From NCBI GenBank assembly GCA_035764505.1, contig DASTZC010000016.1:1-41744 (forward strand): a DNA stretch of 41,744 nt, read 5' to 3'. The translations under genes and the position numbers were made by a program. The notes beneath the pieces are model-generated. The model worked only from the letters and a program-made list of their open reading frames with translations. It was not told the DNA's origin and did not search any database. This stretch comes from Candidatus Polarisedimenticolia bacterium (GTDB taxonomy: Bacteria; Acidobacteriota; Polarisedimenticolia; Gp22-AA2; AA152). This document shows positions 15,906 to 25,346 of the stretch, one piece after another (position 1 is the first letter of the stretch; each line of letters opens with the position of its first letter).

Positions 15906-17080
15906 GCGGCAAGGTGCTGATGTGGGAGCATCACTCCTGGGGAAGCCCGATCCGGGTCGGGGGTCGCGCGATGGCCGAGGGTTTCCTGGCGCGCGGCTGG
16001 GAGGTGGCCTGGATCAACGGCCCGCTGGCTCCCTGGAACCTGGCCGGAGGCAGCGAGGAGACGCGACGGCGGCGCCGAGCCTGGGCGACGGGAGGCGAGG
16101 AAATCACGGTGGGAGCGGGACGCCTGCATGCCTGGGCGCCGTTGTCTGGGATTCCTTATCGCTCCTATCCGATCCTGCGAGGCGGCTGGTTCCACCGCCA
16201 TGCCCTCGGTCTCGCCGTTCCCCCTTTCCTCCGGCATCTCCGCCGTCACGGCTTCGAGCGGGTCGATCTCCTCTGGCTCGCCACCGGCAGCCCGTTCCTC
16301 CCCCTGCTGGAGCAGGTGCCGCACGCCACCAGTGTCTATCGCCTGTCCGATGACACGGCGGCCTTTCCCGACACTCCTTCGAGCTATCGGTCGCTGGAGG
16401 AAGAGATGATGGGGCGCGTCGATTGCGTCGTGGCGACGGCCGCCACGCTGGCGGAGCGCGCGGCGCGCTTCTGCCGGCGCGTCCTCCTCCTTCCGAACGG
16501 CGTGGACCTGGCGCGATTCCGCCCGCCGGCGGGTGAGGAGCGGGGCGATAAAGCCGATCGGCGGCCGCGCCTGGTTTACGTCGGCGCCCTGGACAGCTGG
16601 TTCGACGGTGCCCGCATCGATCGGATCGCCCGCCGCTTCCCCGGTGCCGAGATCCTCCTCGCCGGCCCCTTGCGCGGCACGGCGCCCTGGGCTCAGCGGG
16701 AGAACGTGCGCCTGCTCGGAGCGGTTCCTCCCGAGGAGGTCCCCGCGCTGCTGCGCCGCTGCGACGTCGGGCTCATCCCTTTCGTGGATTCGAGGCTCAC
16801 CCGCGCCATCCATCCGGTCAAGCTGTACGAGTACTGCGCTGCGGGCCTGCCCGTCGTTGCCGCCGATCTCGACGAGATCCGGCGCATCGGCTCGCCGGCG
16901 CGCCTCGCCTCCAGCGACGAGGAATGGTTCGCGGCGATCGAAGGAGCGCTGCAGGATCCCGATCCGGCGGGCTCGATCGCCTTCGCCGCGCAGCACGACT
17001 GGAGCGCGCGCTTCGCCCGCCTGGCCGCATTCCTGGAATTGTCCGAGGCGGTGCACGGCGCGCGGCGGGTGGCGCGATGA
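15902..17080 (+). CDS. GT4-like glycosyltransferase
   Basis: A 392-residue GT-B glycosyltransferase. The N-terminal domain opens with GKVLMWEHHSWGSPIRVGG. The hinge region has LLLPNGVDLARFRP near 200, and the donor-binding domain shows VYVGALDSWFDGARI near 222 and HPVKLYEYCAAGLPVVAAD near 305-325, equivalent to the E-x7-E region of GT4 enzymes. It would add a sugar from a nucleotide donor to the growing lipid-linked glycan at the cytoplasmic face. Donor and linkage cannot be read from sequence. It begins with an ATGA overlap and ends overlapping another glycosyltransferase. Confidence 0.86.
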   Translation: MSGKVLMWEHHSWGSPIRVGGRAMAEGFLARGWEVAWINGPLAPWNLAGGSEETRRRRRAWATGGEEITVGAGRLHAWAPLSGIPYRSYPILRGGWFHRHALGLAVPPFLRHLRRHGFERVDLLWLATGSPFLPLLEQVPHATSVYRLSDDTAAFPDTPSSYRSLEEEMMGRVDCVVATAATLAERAARFCRRVLLLPNGVDLARFRPPAGEERGDKADRRPRLVYVGALDSWFDGARIDRIARRFPGAEILLAGPLRGTAPWAQRENVRLLGAVPPEEVPALLRRCDVGLIPFVDSRLTRAIHPVKLYEYCAAGLPVVAADLDEIRRIGSPARLASSDEEWFAAIEGALQDPDPAGSIAFAAQHDWSARFARLAAFLELSEAVHGARRVAR

Positions 17081-18177
17081 GGATCGGGATGGACGCGCGC
17101 TTCCTGGTGCAGGAGCGGACCGGCGTGGAGACCTATTTCCAGGAGCTGCTCCAGCAGCTCGTGCGCCTGGACAACGATGAAATCGTCCTGTTCCACGGCG
17201 CCGGGGTCCGGCCGAATCTTCCGCCGGGGCGGTGGCGCAGCGTCGAGGCCGTCGGACCGTCGTGGCTCTGGGCCCTCAACGGCGCGCTTCGCCGGGAGCG
17301 ACTCGATCTCTTCTACTCTCCGGTCACCGCCTTCCCGCCGCTGGGCTCTCTGCGCATCGTGGCCACCATCCACGATCTCTCCTGGCATCACGTGCCGGAA
17401 AGCTACACCGCGATGGAGAGGCTGCGACAGAAACGCTGGACCGCCCTGGCGGTGCGCCGCGCCCACCGGGTGGTGACCGTCTCGGACGCCAGCGCCAATG
17501 ATCTGGCCGCGCTGTTCGCGGAAGCACGCCGCAAGACCGTGGTCGTGCCTCCCGGCGTGCCGGAGATCTTCCATCAGGCCGTTTCCCCCCAGGAGCGCCG
17601 GCGCGTCGCCGGGCGGTACCGGCTGGAGGGGCGGTACCTGCTCACCGTGGGCTCATTCCATCCACGCAAGAACCTGACCGCGCTGGTGAGCGCCTACGAC
17701 CGCTTCCGCTCCCAGACGCCGGAGAGAATCCAGCTCCTGCTGGCCGGCAAAGGCGGACGCGAGTCGGGCGCCGTCCTGGGAAGGATCGCCCGCAGTCCGC
17801 ACCGCCGCGACATCCTGGTTCCCGGCTACGTTCCGGCGGAGGACCTGCCGGCGCTGTATGCCGGCGCGGACCTGTTCGTCCTGATGTCGAGCTACGAAGG
17901 CTTCGGAATTCCGGCACTCGAGGCGATGGCCTGCCGGACCCCGGTGCTGGTCTCCGACCTGCCGGTTTTCCGCGAGGTCTGCGGTGCGGGCGCGCTGTGC
18001 TCCGCTCCGGGCGATGCCGCCGCGGTGGCCGCCGCCATCGCGGAGTCGATCCGCGACACCCCGGAGCGCGGCAAGCGCCTCGAGGCGGCGGCGCGGCGGG
18101 CGCGCGAATTCAGCTGGGAGAGATCGGCCGTCCGTCTGCGCCAGGTCTTCGAAGACGTGGCGCGGGAGGCGGCATGA
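17077..18177 (+). CDS. GT4 family glycosyltransferase (mannosyltransferase-like)
   Basis: A 366-residue GT-B protein. The start MRIGMDARFL and the block TIHDLSWHHVPE near 97 are typical of the WbaZ/mannosyltransferase-B-like branch of GT4. Later motifs are VPPGVPEIF near 157, TVGSFHPRKNL near 191 and SSYEGFGIPALEAMACRTP near 272, which contains the E-x7-E donor signature. Mannosyl specificity is a family resemblance only. It has 4-base overlaps with genes on both sides, in a run of three glycosyltransferases. Confidence 0.89.
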   Translation: MRIGMDARFLVQERTGVETYFQELLQQLVRLDNDEIVLFHGAGVRPNLPPGRWRSVEAVGPSWLWALNGALRRERLDLFYSPVTAFPPLGSLRIVATIHDLSWHHVPESYTAMERLRQKRWTALAVRRAHRVVTVSDASANDLAALFAEARRKTVVVPPGVPEIFHQAVSPQERRRVAGRYRLEGRYLLTVGSFHPRKNLTALVSAYDRFRSQTPERIQLLLAGKGGRESGAVLGRIARSPHRRDILVPGYVPAEDLPALYAGADLFVLMSSYEGFGIPALEAMACRTPVLVSDLPVFREVCGAGALCSAPGDAAAVAAAIAESIRDTPERGKRLEAAARRAREFSWERSAVRLRQVFEDVAREAA

Positions 18178-19292
18178 TGGGCGGGGGAGGGGAGAAGGTG
18201 CTGATGCTGGCGGTCGGCATGGGCACGGGCGGGGCCGAGTCGCTGATCCGCGACGCCATCGAGCCGCTGCGTCAGGAGGGCTTCGACGTTTCGCTGTGGA
18301 CCCTCAAGGACCTGTGCGCACCCGCATCCGGGGAGCGCTCCGCACCGGCGGAGATCGCCCGCTGGGTCCCGCCGGCGCGGCTGGCGCGCGAGCTGAACGC
18401 GGAAGGCTTCGACTTGATCCATTCGCACCTCTTCTGGGCGAACCTCGCGGCCCGCACGGCGGGACGCCTGGCCGGGGTGCCCGCAATCGTCAATTCCCAC
18501 CATGGCATCGACGCCTGGCCGACCGCCTCGCACCGCTGGCTCGAGCGGCACACCATCGGTCTCGCGGACCGTGTCATTCTCTGCTCCGAAGCGGTCCGGA
18601 TCCATGCGCGAGATCGCCTCGACCTGCCGGAAGACCGTCTCGTCGCCATCCCCAATGGCGTCGCCGCGGCGCGCTTCCGGAAGCCGCAGGCGCGGGAGGC
18701 GGCGCGCCGGGCCCTCGGATTGGGCCCTGAGGATCGGGTGGTCGGCAGCGCCGGCAGGCTGGACGAGCCGGTCAAGGGATACGCGGTTCTCCTCGCCGCG
18801 TTCCAGATCGTCGCGGCGCGGCGCGCCGACGCGATCTGCCTGGTGGCGGGGAGCGGCCCGGCCGAGGTTGCCCTGCGCGCCGCGGCGGAGGCGGCGGGCC
18901 TCGGCTCCCGCTTCCGCTTTCTCGGGGAGCGGCAGGAAATCCCAGATTTTCTCCAGGCGATCGATCTCTATGTCCAGCCTTCGCGGCTCGAAGGATTCGG
19001 GCTCGCGGCGCTCGAGGCGATGGCGGCCGGGCTGCCGGTGATCGCCTCGAGGACCGGGGGGCTGCCCGAGGTGATCTCGGAAGGGGTCACGGGCGATCTG
19101 GTGCCGCCGGGAGATTCCGGCGCTCTGGCGGAGGCGATCCTGACGCTCCTCGCCGATCCCGATCGGCGTCGTTCCTATGGCGCACTTGGGATGGCCCGCG
19201 CCGCCGAGAGCTTTCCTTTGGAGAAGATGGTTCGTTCCTGGGCCGAGGTGTATCGGGCCGTGCTGCGGGAGAAAGGGAGGCAGGCGGCGTGA
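18174..19292 (+). CDS. GT4 family glycosyltransferase
   Basis: A 372-residue GT-B glycosyltransferase. The acceptor-side domain begins VLMLAVGMGTGGAESLIRD, and SHLFWANLAARTAGRLAGVP near 83-102 is a familiar block of this family. The donor domain has IPNGVAAARF near 159, GSAGRLDEPVKGY near 193 and SRLEGFGLAALEAMAAGLP near 270 with the E-x7-E motif. ATG 18174 overlaps the previous stop; a second ATG follows at 18177, giving a one-residue ambiguity. The role is sugar addition during repeat-unit assembly; substrate unknown. Confidence 0.89.
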   Translation: MMGGGGEKVLMLAVGMGTGGAESLIRDAIEPLRQEGFDVSLWTLKDLCAPASGERSAPAEIARWVPPARLARELNAEGFDLIHSHLFWANLAARTAGRLAGVPAIVNSHHGIDAWPTASHRWLERHTIGLADRVILCSEAVRIHARDRLDLPEDRLVAIPNGVAAARFRKPQAREAARRALGLGPEDRVVGSAGRLDEPVKGYAVLLAAFQIVAARRADAICLVAGSGPAEVALRAAAEAAGLGSRFRFLGERQEIPDFLQAIDLYVQPSRLEGFGLAALEAMAAGLPVIASRTGGLPEVISEGVTGDLVPPGDSGALAEAILTLLADPDRRRSYGALGMARAAESFPLEKMVRSWAEVYRAVLREKGRQAA

Positions 19293-20284
19293 CCCGCATT
19301 CTCGTCACCTTCATCCTGGCTGCCGGCTTCGCCCATTACCTGACGCCGGTCCTGCGGCAGGCGGCGCTGCGCTTCGGCATCGTCGATCGTCCCGACGGCA
19401 AGCTGAAGAACCACCGCTCTCCGGTGCCTTACCTGGGCGGGATCGCCGTCTACCTCGCCTTTCTCCTCTCGCTCGCGCTGACCGCCGAGTTCGAGAGGCA
19501 GGTCCTGGGAATCCTCCTGGCCGGATCGATCGTCGTGATCCTGGGGCTCATCGACGACCTCGGCGCTCTGGGTCCTTCGGTGAAGCTGGCGGGACAGATC
19601 GTCGCGGTGCTCACCCTGATGAAGGCGTCGGTGACGATTAAGCTCTCCTTCCTGCCGCCGGGGGTCTGTCTGGTCCTCTCCTTCCTGTGGCTGCTCGCCA
19701 TCACCAATGCCTTCAACCTCATCGACATCATGGACGGTCTGAGCGCCGGCGTGGCCCTGATCGCCTCGCTCCTCCTCTCCGCCGTGGCTGCCGGCAGCGG
19801 CCGGATGGTGGTGGCGCTGCTGCTCGCGGCCCTGGCCGGGAGCCTGGCCGGCTTCCTGCGCTACAACTTCGAGCCGGCGCGCATCTACCTCGGCGACACC
19901 GGCAGCCTCTTCCTGGGTCTCATGCTCGGCGCGCTCGCCATGAACAACAGCTACACCTCCAAAAACCTGGTCGCCGCGGTGTCGCCCGTCGTCATCCTGG
20001 GGGTGCCGATCTTCGACATGCTGCTGGTGATGTTCATCCGGTGGCGGCGCGGCATCCCGATCATGCGCGGCTCTCCGGACCACTTTGCCCTGCGGCTGCG
20101 CAAGTGGCGCCTGAGCGTCCGGCAGACGGTGGTGGTCAGCTACGCGGCCACCGCGCTGCTCGGCGCCGTCGGCCTCGCCATGATGCTGGTGGACGCGCGC
20201 GGCGCGGCGCTGCTCTTGGCCGGTACCCTGCTCGGAGGGCTGGCGTTGGGCTTCACCCTGAAAAAGATCGACATGACGCTGTAG
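19289..20284 (+). CDS. WecA/TagO/MraY-family undecaprenyl-phosphate sugar-1-phosphate transferase
   Basis: A 331-residue polytopic enzyme that starts lipid-linked glycan synthesis by moving a sugar-1-phosphate (often GlcNAc-1-P) from a UDP-sugar to undecaprenyl phosphate. Family landmarks are present in order: VDRPDGKLKNHRSPVPYLGG near 32, the catalytic LIDDLG with Asp89-Asp90, NAFNLIDIMDGLSAG near 139-153, YLGDTGSLFLG near 199, and a cytoplasmic loop RGSPDHFALRL near 261 containing the H of the HxxH-type region. The GTG start overlaps the previous stop. It is the only initiating transferase in the window, which supports the cluster building its own lipid-linked product rather than only modifying one. 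Confidence 0.92.
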   Translation: MTRILVTFILAAGFAHYLTPVLRQAALRFGIVDRPDGKLKNHRSPVPYLGGIAVYLAFLLSLALTAEFERQVLGILLAGSIVVILGLIDDLGALGPSVKLAGQIVAVLTLMKASVTIKLSFLPPGVCLVLSFLWLLAITNAFNLIDIMDGLSAGVALIASLLLSAVAAGSGRMVVALLLAALAGSLAGFLRYNFEPARIYLGDTGSLFLGLMLGALAMNNSYTSKNLVAAVSPVVILGVPIFDMLLVMFIRWRRGIPIMRGSPDHFALRLRKWRLSVRQTVVVSYAATALLGAVGLAMMLVDARGAALLLAGTLLGGLALGFTLKKIDMTL

Positions 20285-20294
20285 GAGGGGAAGG

Positions 20295-21635
20295 GTGCAA
20301 AGCGTCAGGAACCTGATTCTGGGTGCGGGGCTGGCGGGACTCTCCGCCGCCTGCGCCCTGCGCGAGCGCGAAGACGAGACGCTGGTCCTCGAGAAGGAGG
20401 ACGAAGCCGGAGGATTGTGCCGCTCGCGCCAGGTGGACGGCTTCACCTTCGACTGCACCGGGCACCTGCTGCACCTGCGCGATCGCGAGACCCGGGAGTG
20501 GCTGCTGGATCTGCTGCCAAAATCATTCGCCGCGGTGGAGCGCAAGTCGCTCATCTACTCGCATGGCGTCTACACCGGCTATCCCTTCCAGGCCAACACC
20601 TACGGCCTGCCGCCCGAGGTGATCCGGGAATGCGTCGTCGGCTTCGTCGAGGCCCTCATGCGCCGGCAGGCGGGGGGCGATGCCAGCCCGGCCGATTTCC
20701 GCGCCTGGGCCCTGGCCACCTTCGGCGAAGGGATCGCGCGCCATTTCATGTTTCCTTACAACGAGAAGCTCTATCGCGTCGACCTGCGCGAGATGGAATG
20801 CGGCTGGGTTTCCTGGTCGATCCCGACGCCGACCCTCGACGAGGTCGTGCGCGGCGCCCTGGGAATCGAGGTGAAGGGGCTCGGGTACAACCCGCAGTTC
20901 CTCTATCCGCGCCGGGGCGGCATCGCCGCCATTCCGAACGCCCTGGCGCAGCGCTGCGGCGGGCTGCGTCTCGGATCGGCGGTGCGCAGCATCGATCTCG
21001 CCGGACGGTGCGCGCACCTGGTCTCCGGGGAGAGGATCGCCTACGAGAAGCTGATCAGCACGATGCCGCTGGACGCGCTGCTGGGAATGCTGGATCCGCT
21101 TCCGGAGCCGTCTCTGAAGAAAGCGCGCGGCCGGCTGCGCGCCGTCAAGGTGGTGAACCTCAATCTGGGAATCGATCGCGCCGGGGTGCTTCCGGGGCAC
21201 TGGGTCTACTTCCCGGATGCCTCCTTCCCCTTCTACCGGGTGGGCTCGCCGACCAACTACTCCGAAGGAGTCGCGCCCAGGGGCTGCTCGTCCCTCTACA
21301 TCGAGGTGGCGCAGCGGCGGAACGAGACGCTGGATGCTCCGCGTCTGGAGGAAGAATGCCTCGAAGGGCTGCGGCGTGCCGGCATCCTGCGCTCCGGCGA
21401 CCGGATCGTGGCGCGCGAGATGCTCACGCTCGATCCCGCCTATGTCGTCTACGACCACTTCCGCAAAGATGCCCTGCCCGCCATCCACCGGATCCTGGAG
21501 CGCTACGGCGTGATCTCCACCGGCCGCTTCGGTGCGTGGGAATACGGCTCGATGGAATCGGCGATGAAGCAGGGGCGCGAAGCGGCGCTGCGGGTGCAGG
21601 ACGAAGGGCGGCGCGCCGCCGGAGGAAGCCGATGA
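20295..21635 (+). CDS. FAD-dependent NAD(P)-binding oxidoreductase (protoporphyrinogen oxidase/amine oxidase-like)
   Basis: A 446-residue flavoprotein. The N-terminal dinucleotide fold has ILGAGLAGLSAACAL (GxGxxG near residue 9), then LEKEDEAGGLCRS, as in amine oxidases, protoporphyrinogen oxidases and UDP-galactopyranose mutases. HFMFPYNEKLYRVD near 153 is typical of the version found in polysaccharide clusters. Haem synthesis genes are absent, so a role in sugar chemistry is likelier, but the substrate is unknown. Start is GTG 20295 with GGAGGGG upstream. There is a 10-base gap from the preceding gene and an ATGA overlap with the following glycosyltransferase. Confidence 0.83.
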   Translation: MQSVRNLILGAGLAGLSAACALREREDETLVLEKEDEAGGLCRSRQVDGFTFDCTGHLLHLRDRETREWLLDLLPKSFAAVERKSLIYSHGVYTGYPFQANTYGLPPEVIRECVVGFVEALMRRQAGGDASPADFRAWALATFGEGIARHFMFPYNEKLYRVDLREMECGWVSWSIPTPTLDEVVRGALGIEVKGLGYNPQFLYPRRGGIAAIPNALAQRCGGLRLGSAVRSIDLAGRCAHLVSGERIAYEKLISTMPLDALLGMLDPLPEPSLKKARGRLRAVKVVNLNLGIDRAGVLPGHWVYFPDASFPFYRVGSPTNYSEGVAPRGCSSLYIEVAQRRNETLDAPRLEEECLEGLRRAGILRSGDRIVAREMLTLDPAYVVYDHFRKDALPAIHRILERYGVISTGRFGAWEYGSMESAMKQGREAALRVQDEGRRAAGGSR

Positions 21636-22795
21636 GATCGAGGATGCCGGGACGCGTGCATGTCTGCCACATCGTCACGCTGCTGGAGCTGGGAGGCGCG
21701 CAGCAGAACACGCTGTACACGGTGGGGCACCTGGATCGGAGCCGCTACCGCGTCTCGCTCGTCGCCGGCAAGGGCGGGCTGCTGGACGCAGAAGCGCTCG
21801 CCCTGCCCGACGTCGAGGTCCATCTCCTTCCCGAGCTGGTGCGCGAGGTGGATCCCGCCTCCGATCTGAAAGCCCTGGGGCGCCTCACCGCGCTGCTGCT
21901 GCGCCTGCAGCCCGACGTGGTGCACACCCACTCCTCGAAAGCGGGAGTCCTGGGGCGGTGGGCCGCCTATCTGGCGGGCGTCGGCACGGTGATCCATTCG
22001 ATCCACGGCTTCGGGTTCCACCCGGAGATGCCGCTCCTGCAACGGGGCTTCTACCGGGCCCTGGAGGCGGGCACCTCGGCGGTGACGACGCGCTTCCTGG
22101 CGGTTTCCCAGGCCAGCCTCGACGCCGGCGTGAGCCAGGGGATCCTGACGCCGGAGCGCTCTACGCTGGTGCGCAGCGGCATCCGTCTCGCCGCTTTCCG
22201 CCGCGCCGTCCCCGATGGCGCCCTGCGCCGCGACCTGTCGATCGCGGCCGAAGCACCGCTGGTCGGGATGATCGCCTGCCTGAAGCCCCAGAAGGCGCCG
22301 CTGGATTTCGTGCGGGCCGCGCAGCGCGTGGCGAGCCGCGTGCCCACGGCGCACTTCCTCCTGGCCGGAGACGGCGAGCAGCGCGGGGCGGTCGAGGAGG
22401 CGGCGCGCGCGGCGGGCCTGTCCGGGCGGCTGCACCTGCTCGGGTGGAGGCGCGATATCCCGGCTCTCCTTTCCGAGCTGAGCCTGCTGGTGCTGACCTC
22501 ACTCTGGGAAGGGCTGCCGCGGGTCGTTCCCGAGGCCATGGCCGCGGGCCTTCCGGTGGTGGCCACCCGGGTGGACGGAACGCCGGAAGCGGTGCGCGAC
22601 GGAGAGACCGGCTTCCTGGTCGATCCGCACGACGTGCAGGCCATGGCGGAGAAGATCGAATACCTGCTGACCCATCCCGCGGAGGCCCGGCGGATGGGGG
22701 AGCGGGGCAGGTTGCAGGTCGAGGAGTTCGACATCGACGCGATGGTCGAGCGTCAGGAGGCGATCTATGAAAGCTTGCTGTCGCGCCAGGTCTGA
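21632..22795 (+). CDS. GT4 family glycosyltransferase, last gene of the glycan block
   Basis: A 387-residue GT-B glycosyltransferase. It shows HIVTLLELGGAQQNTLYTV near the start, VHTHSSKAGVLGRWAA near 97, HSIHGFGFHPE near 122, VRSGIRLAAF near 180 and TSLWEGLPRVVPEAMAAGLP near 289-308, the donor-site motif. This is the subgroup often annotated as glycosyltransferase family 1/4 in WecA-type operons. It starts by ATGA overlap inside the FAD gene. A 27-base gap, the largest in this block, separates it from the ABC transporter genes, and there is no terminator in the gap. Confidence 0.89.
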   Translation: MRSRMPGRVHVCHIVTLLELGGAQQNTLYTVGHLDRSRYRVSLVAGKGGLLDAEALALPDVEVHLLPELVREVDPASDLKALGRLTALLLRLQPDVVHTHSSKAGVLGRWAAYLAGVGTVIHSIHGFGFHPEMPLLQRGFYRALEAGTSAVTTRFLAVSQASLDAGVSQGILTPERSTLVRSGIRLAAFRRAVPDGALRRDLSIAAEAPLVGMIACLKPQKAPLDFVRAAQRVASRVPTAHFLLAGDGEQRGAVEEAARAAGLSGRLHLLGWRRDIPALLSELSLLVLTSLWEGLPRVVPEAMAAGLPVVATRVDGTPEAVRDGETGFLVDPHDVQAMAEKIEYLLTHPAEARRMGERGRLQVEEFDIDAMVERQEAIYESLLSRQV

Positions 22796-22822
22796 AGAAG
22801 CCGCGGCCGGACGGAGGGGGCG

Positions 22823-23743
22823 ATGAGCCGCGAGGCGGTCCTCGAGGTCGCGCACGTGGCCCGCAGCTATCGCGCCAATTTCTCGCCCAGGAAGTACTGG
22901 ATTCTGCGGGACCTGAGCTTCAGCGTCGAGCCGGGCGAGCTGTTCGGCTTCATCGGCCCGAACGGCGCCGGCAAGACCACGACCATCAAGCTGATTATGG
23001 ATCTGGTGCGGCCCGACGCCGGGAGCATCCGCCTGTTCGGCCAGCCGCACCGGACCGTGGCGGTGAAGCGCCGCGTCGGCTTCCTTCCCGAGAACCCTTA
23101 TTTCTACGATTACCTGACCGCTGGGGAGTTCCTCGATTTCTACGCCCGGCTCTTCGCGCTCCCCGCCGAGGCGCGCCGGCGCAAGGTGGACGAGCTGCTC
23201 GAGCTGGTGGGTCTCACCAACCGCCGCGATCGCCAGCTGCGCAAGTTCTCGAAGGGGATGCTGCAGCGGCTGGGGCTGGCGCAGGCGCTCATCAACGAGC
23301 CCGATCTGGTGATCCTGGACGAGCCGATGTCGGGGCTGGATCCAGTGGGCCGCCGGGAGGTGCGGGACATCATTCTCTCCCTCAAGCGCTCCGGCAAGAC
23401 GGTGTTCTTCTCGACGCACATCCTCTCCGACACCGAGCTGCTGTGCGACCGGGTCGGGATCCTGAGCAAGGGGGAGCTCAAGGCGGTGGGCAAGATCCCC
23501 GACCTGATCGCCTCGGATGTGAAGCATTGGGAGATTGCCTTCGAAGGCGTGGCCGCCGAAGGGCTGCCGGGGCTGGAGCGCATCGTGTCGCGCGATGGCG
23601 CCAAGTTCCTGGTCACCGCCCGCGACGAGGGCGCCATGCGCGCTCTGGTCGGCGCCTTGCTGCAGCGGGGGGGGAGCCTGCACTCGGTCCTGCCGCAGCG
23701 GGAGCGTCTGGAAGATCTGTTTCTGCGGGAGATTGGCCGATGA
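22823..23743 (+). CDS. ABC transporter ATP-binding protein (ABC-2 exporter type, PilH-like by context)
   Basis: A 306-residue ATPase with Walker A GPNGAGKTT at about residues 45-53, an LSGGQ-equivalent FSKGMLQRL near 148, Walker B LVILDEPMSGLDP near 165 and the switch His in FSTHILSD. The C-terminal ~80 residues follow the CcmA-like family pattern. Its partner permease follows with a 4-base overlap. The order ATPase, permease, accessory protein, prepilin peptidase resembles the Myxococcus pilG-pilH-pilI-pilD region, where an ABC transporter is needed for pilus function. That is the best contextual guess; glycan export is an alternative. GGAGGGGG precedes the ATG. Confidence 0.92.
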   Translation: MSREAVLEVAHVARSYRANFSPRKYWILRDLSFSVEPGELFGFIGPNGAGKTTTIKLIMDLVRPDAGSIRLFGQPHRTVAVKRRVGFLPENPYFYDYLTAGEFLDFYARLFALPAEARRRKVDELLELVGLTNRRDRQLRKFSKGMLQRLGLAQALINEPDLVILDEPMSGLDPVGRREVRDIILSLKRSGKTVFFSTHILSDTELLCDRVGILSKGELKAVGKIPDLIASDVKHWEIAFEGVAAEGLPGLERIVSRDGAKFLVTARDEGAMRALVGALLQRGGSLHSVLPQRERLEDLFLREIGR

Positions 23744-24504
23744 GGCGCATCGGCGTGATCGCGCTGAACACCTTTCGCGAGGCGATCCGCGATCGCATCC
23801 TCTACCTGCTGCTGGTCTTCGCCCTCCTCCTGATGGTCTCGGCGCAGCTGCTGAGCCTGCTGACGGTGGGAGGCGAGGAGAAGATCATCAAGGATCTGGG
23901 GCTGGCATCGATCTCCCTGTTCGGTGTGCTCACGGCCGTCTTCATCGGCGTCTCCCTGGTAAGTAAGGAGATTGAGCGTCGCACCATCTACACCATCGTC
24001 TCCAAGCCGATCCATCGCCACGAATTCCTGCTCGGCAAGTTTTGCGGCCTGGCGCTGACCCTGGGGGTCAACACCGCGATCATGACCGCTTTCTTCTACC
24101 TGCTCCTGCTGCTCAAGGGGTTCGCCGACCCGCGCCTTCTGCTCGCGATCGTCCTGATCTACATGGAGCTCCTTCTGGTGACCGCATTCGCCACTCTGTT
24201 CTCCGCCTTCTCCACTCCGATCCTCAGCACGCTGTTCAGCCTGTCGCTTTATCTCGTGGGGCACCTCACCTGGAGCCTCGACCTGCTGAGCGCGCGGCTG
24301 GCGGCGCCGTCCGGCAAGGTGCTGTGCCGCATCCTCTTCCTGGCGCTCCCGAATCTGGAGATCTTCAATATCAAGGGGGACGTGGTGCACGGCGCGCCGA
24401 TTCCGCTTTCCCTGCCGCTGCTGGCGCTGGCTTATCTCCTGGGCTATGGAGGCGCCGTCCTCGCGGCAGCCTGCTGGATTCTCGACCGCCGGGACTTCAA
24501 CTAG
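23740..24504 (+). CDS. ABC-2 type transporter permease (PilI-like by context)
   Basis: A 254-residue membrane protein with about six hydrophobic helices. It shows the ABC-2 permease pattern: N-terminal NTFREAIRDRILYLLLVFAL, and VSKEIERRTIYTIVSKPIHR with the coupling E-x-x-x-x-T near residue 75. It overlaps the ATPase gene by 4 bases, so the two surely form one transporter. The next ATG follows its TAG directly with no gap, suggesting the TPR protein belongs to the same complex. The substrate is unknown. Confidence 0.9.
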   Translation: MRRIGVIALNTFREAIRDRILYLLLVFALLLMVSAQLLSLLTVGGEEKIIKDLGLASISLFGVLTAVFIGVSLVSKEIERRTIYTIVSKPIHRHEFLLGKFCGLALTLGVNTAIMTAFFYLLLLLKGFADPRLLLAIVLIYMELLLVTAFATLFSAFSTPILSTLFSLSLYLVGHLTWSLDLLSARLAAPSGKVLCRILFLALPNLEIFNIKGDVVHGAPIPLSLPLLALAYLLGYGGAVLAAACWILDRRDFN

Positions 24505-25344
24505 ATGAGGGTCGTGCGGATCCTGGGGATTACCGCGCTCGGGGCCCTGGCGGCGAGCGCCGCCTGGCGCGTCGAGACGCTGCGCTCCGAGCGCGCTCCC
24601 GGATATCATCTTCTCTATCTCCCCAGCGGCCGCTATCTGAAGGCGATGACTTTCGGCTATCCGGAAGTGGCCGCCGATCTGATCTACATCTGGTCGATCC
24701 AGTACTACTCGAACTACCAGATCCAGGACCGCTACGATTATCTCGATCAAATCTACCGGCGGGTGATCGCCGAGCTCGATCCCCGCTTCGTGGACCCCTA
24801 CCTGGTGGGCTCGATGATCATGTCGGTGGAAGCGGGCCGCGACGATCTCGCGCTGAAGCTCCTCTCCGACGGGACGGCCAAGAACCCGGGTGAGTGGATC
24901 CTTCCGTTCCAGGCGGGATTCCTCTGCTACCAGAAGCTGGCCGATTACGGCTGCGCGCGCGATCGCTTCGAGCAGGCCCTGCAGATCCCGGGTGCGCCGG
25001 CGGCCGTGCGCCGCCTTTACGCCGAGATGTACAACCGCCTCGGGGACAAGAGAAGCTCGCTGCGCTATTGGACGGAAATCCTGGAGAGCGCCGATTCCGA
25101 CTACGTGCGCCGCATCGCCTGGCTGCACGTCCACGATCTCGCTATCGACGTGCAGCTGGAGGACCTCGACCATCTGCTGGATCGCTATGCCGCCGCCAAC
25201 GGCCGTCCGGCGCGGTCGCTGGAGGATCTGGTGCGGGGGCGGCTGATCGCCGGGGTTCCCACGGATCCCAACGATCAGCCTTATCTGCTGGACCGGACCA
25301 CCGGCCGGGCGGCCTCCGCTTCCCGCCGGCTCCTGCAGAGGTGA
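24505..25344 (+). CDS. Membrane-anchored TPR-like protein, ABC transporter/pilus accessory candidate
   Basis: A 279-residue protein with one N-terminal hydrophobic segment (about 5-22) that can serve as anchor or uncleaved signal. The rest is mostly helical with TPR-like pairs (YLDQIYRRVIAELDPRFVDPY, DDLALKLLSDGTAKNPGEW, CARDRFEQALQIPGAP). Near the end PTDPNDQPYLLDRTTGRA resembles a short hairpin seen in secretion-associated proteins. I recognise no named family. It abuts the permease stop and precedes the prepilin peptidase by 2 bases, placing it where Myxococcus-like clusters carry ABC accessory genes. It may link the ABC exporter to the pilus machine. Confidence 0.8.
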   Translation: MRVVRILGITALGALAASAAWRVETLRSERAPGYHLLYLPSGRYLKAMTFGYPEVAADLIYIWSIQYYSNYQIQDRYDYLDQIYRRVIAELDPRFVDPYLVGSMIMSVEAGRDDLALKLLSDGTAKNPGEWILPFQAGFLCYQKLADYGCARDRFEQALQIPGAPAAVRRLYAEMYNRLGDKRSSLRYWTEILESADSDYVRRIAWLHVHDLAIDVQLEDLDHLLDRYAAANGRPARSLEDLVRGRLIAGVPTDPNDQPYLLDRTTGRAASASRRLLQR

Positions 25345-25346
25345 GC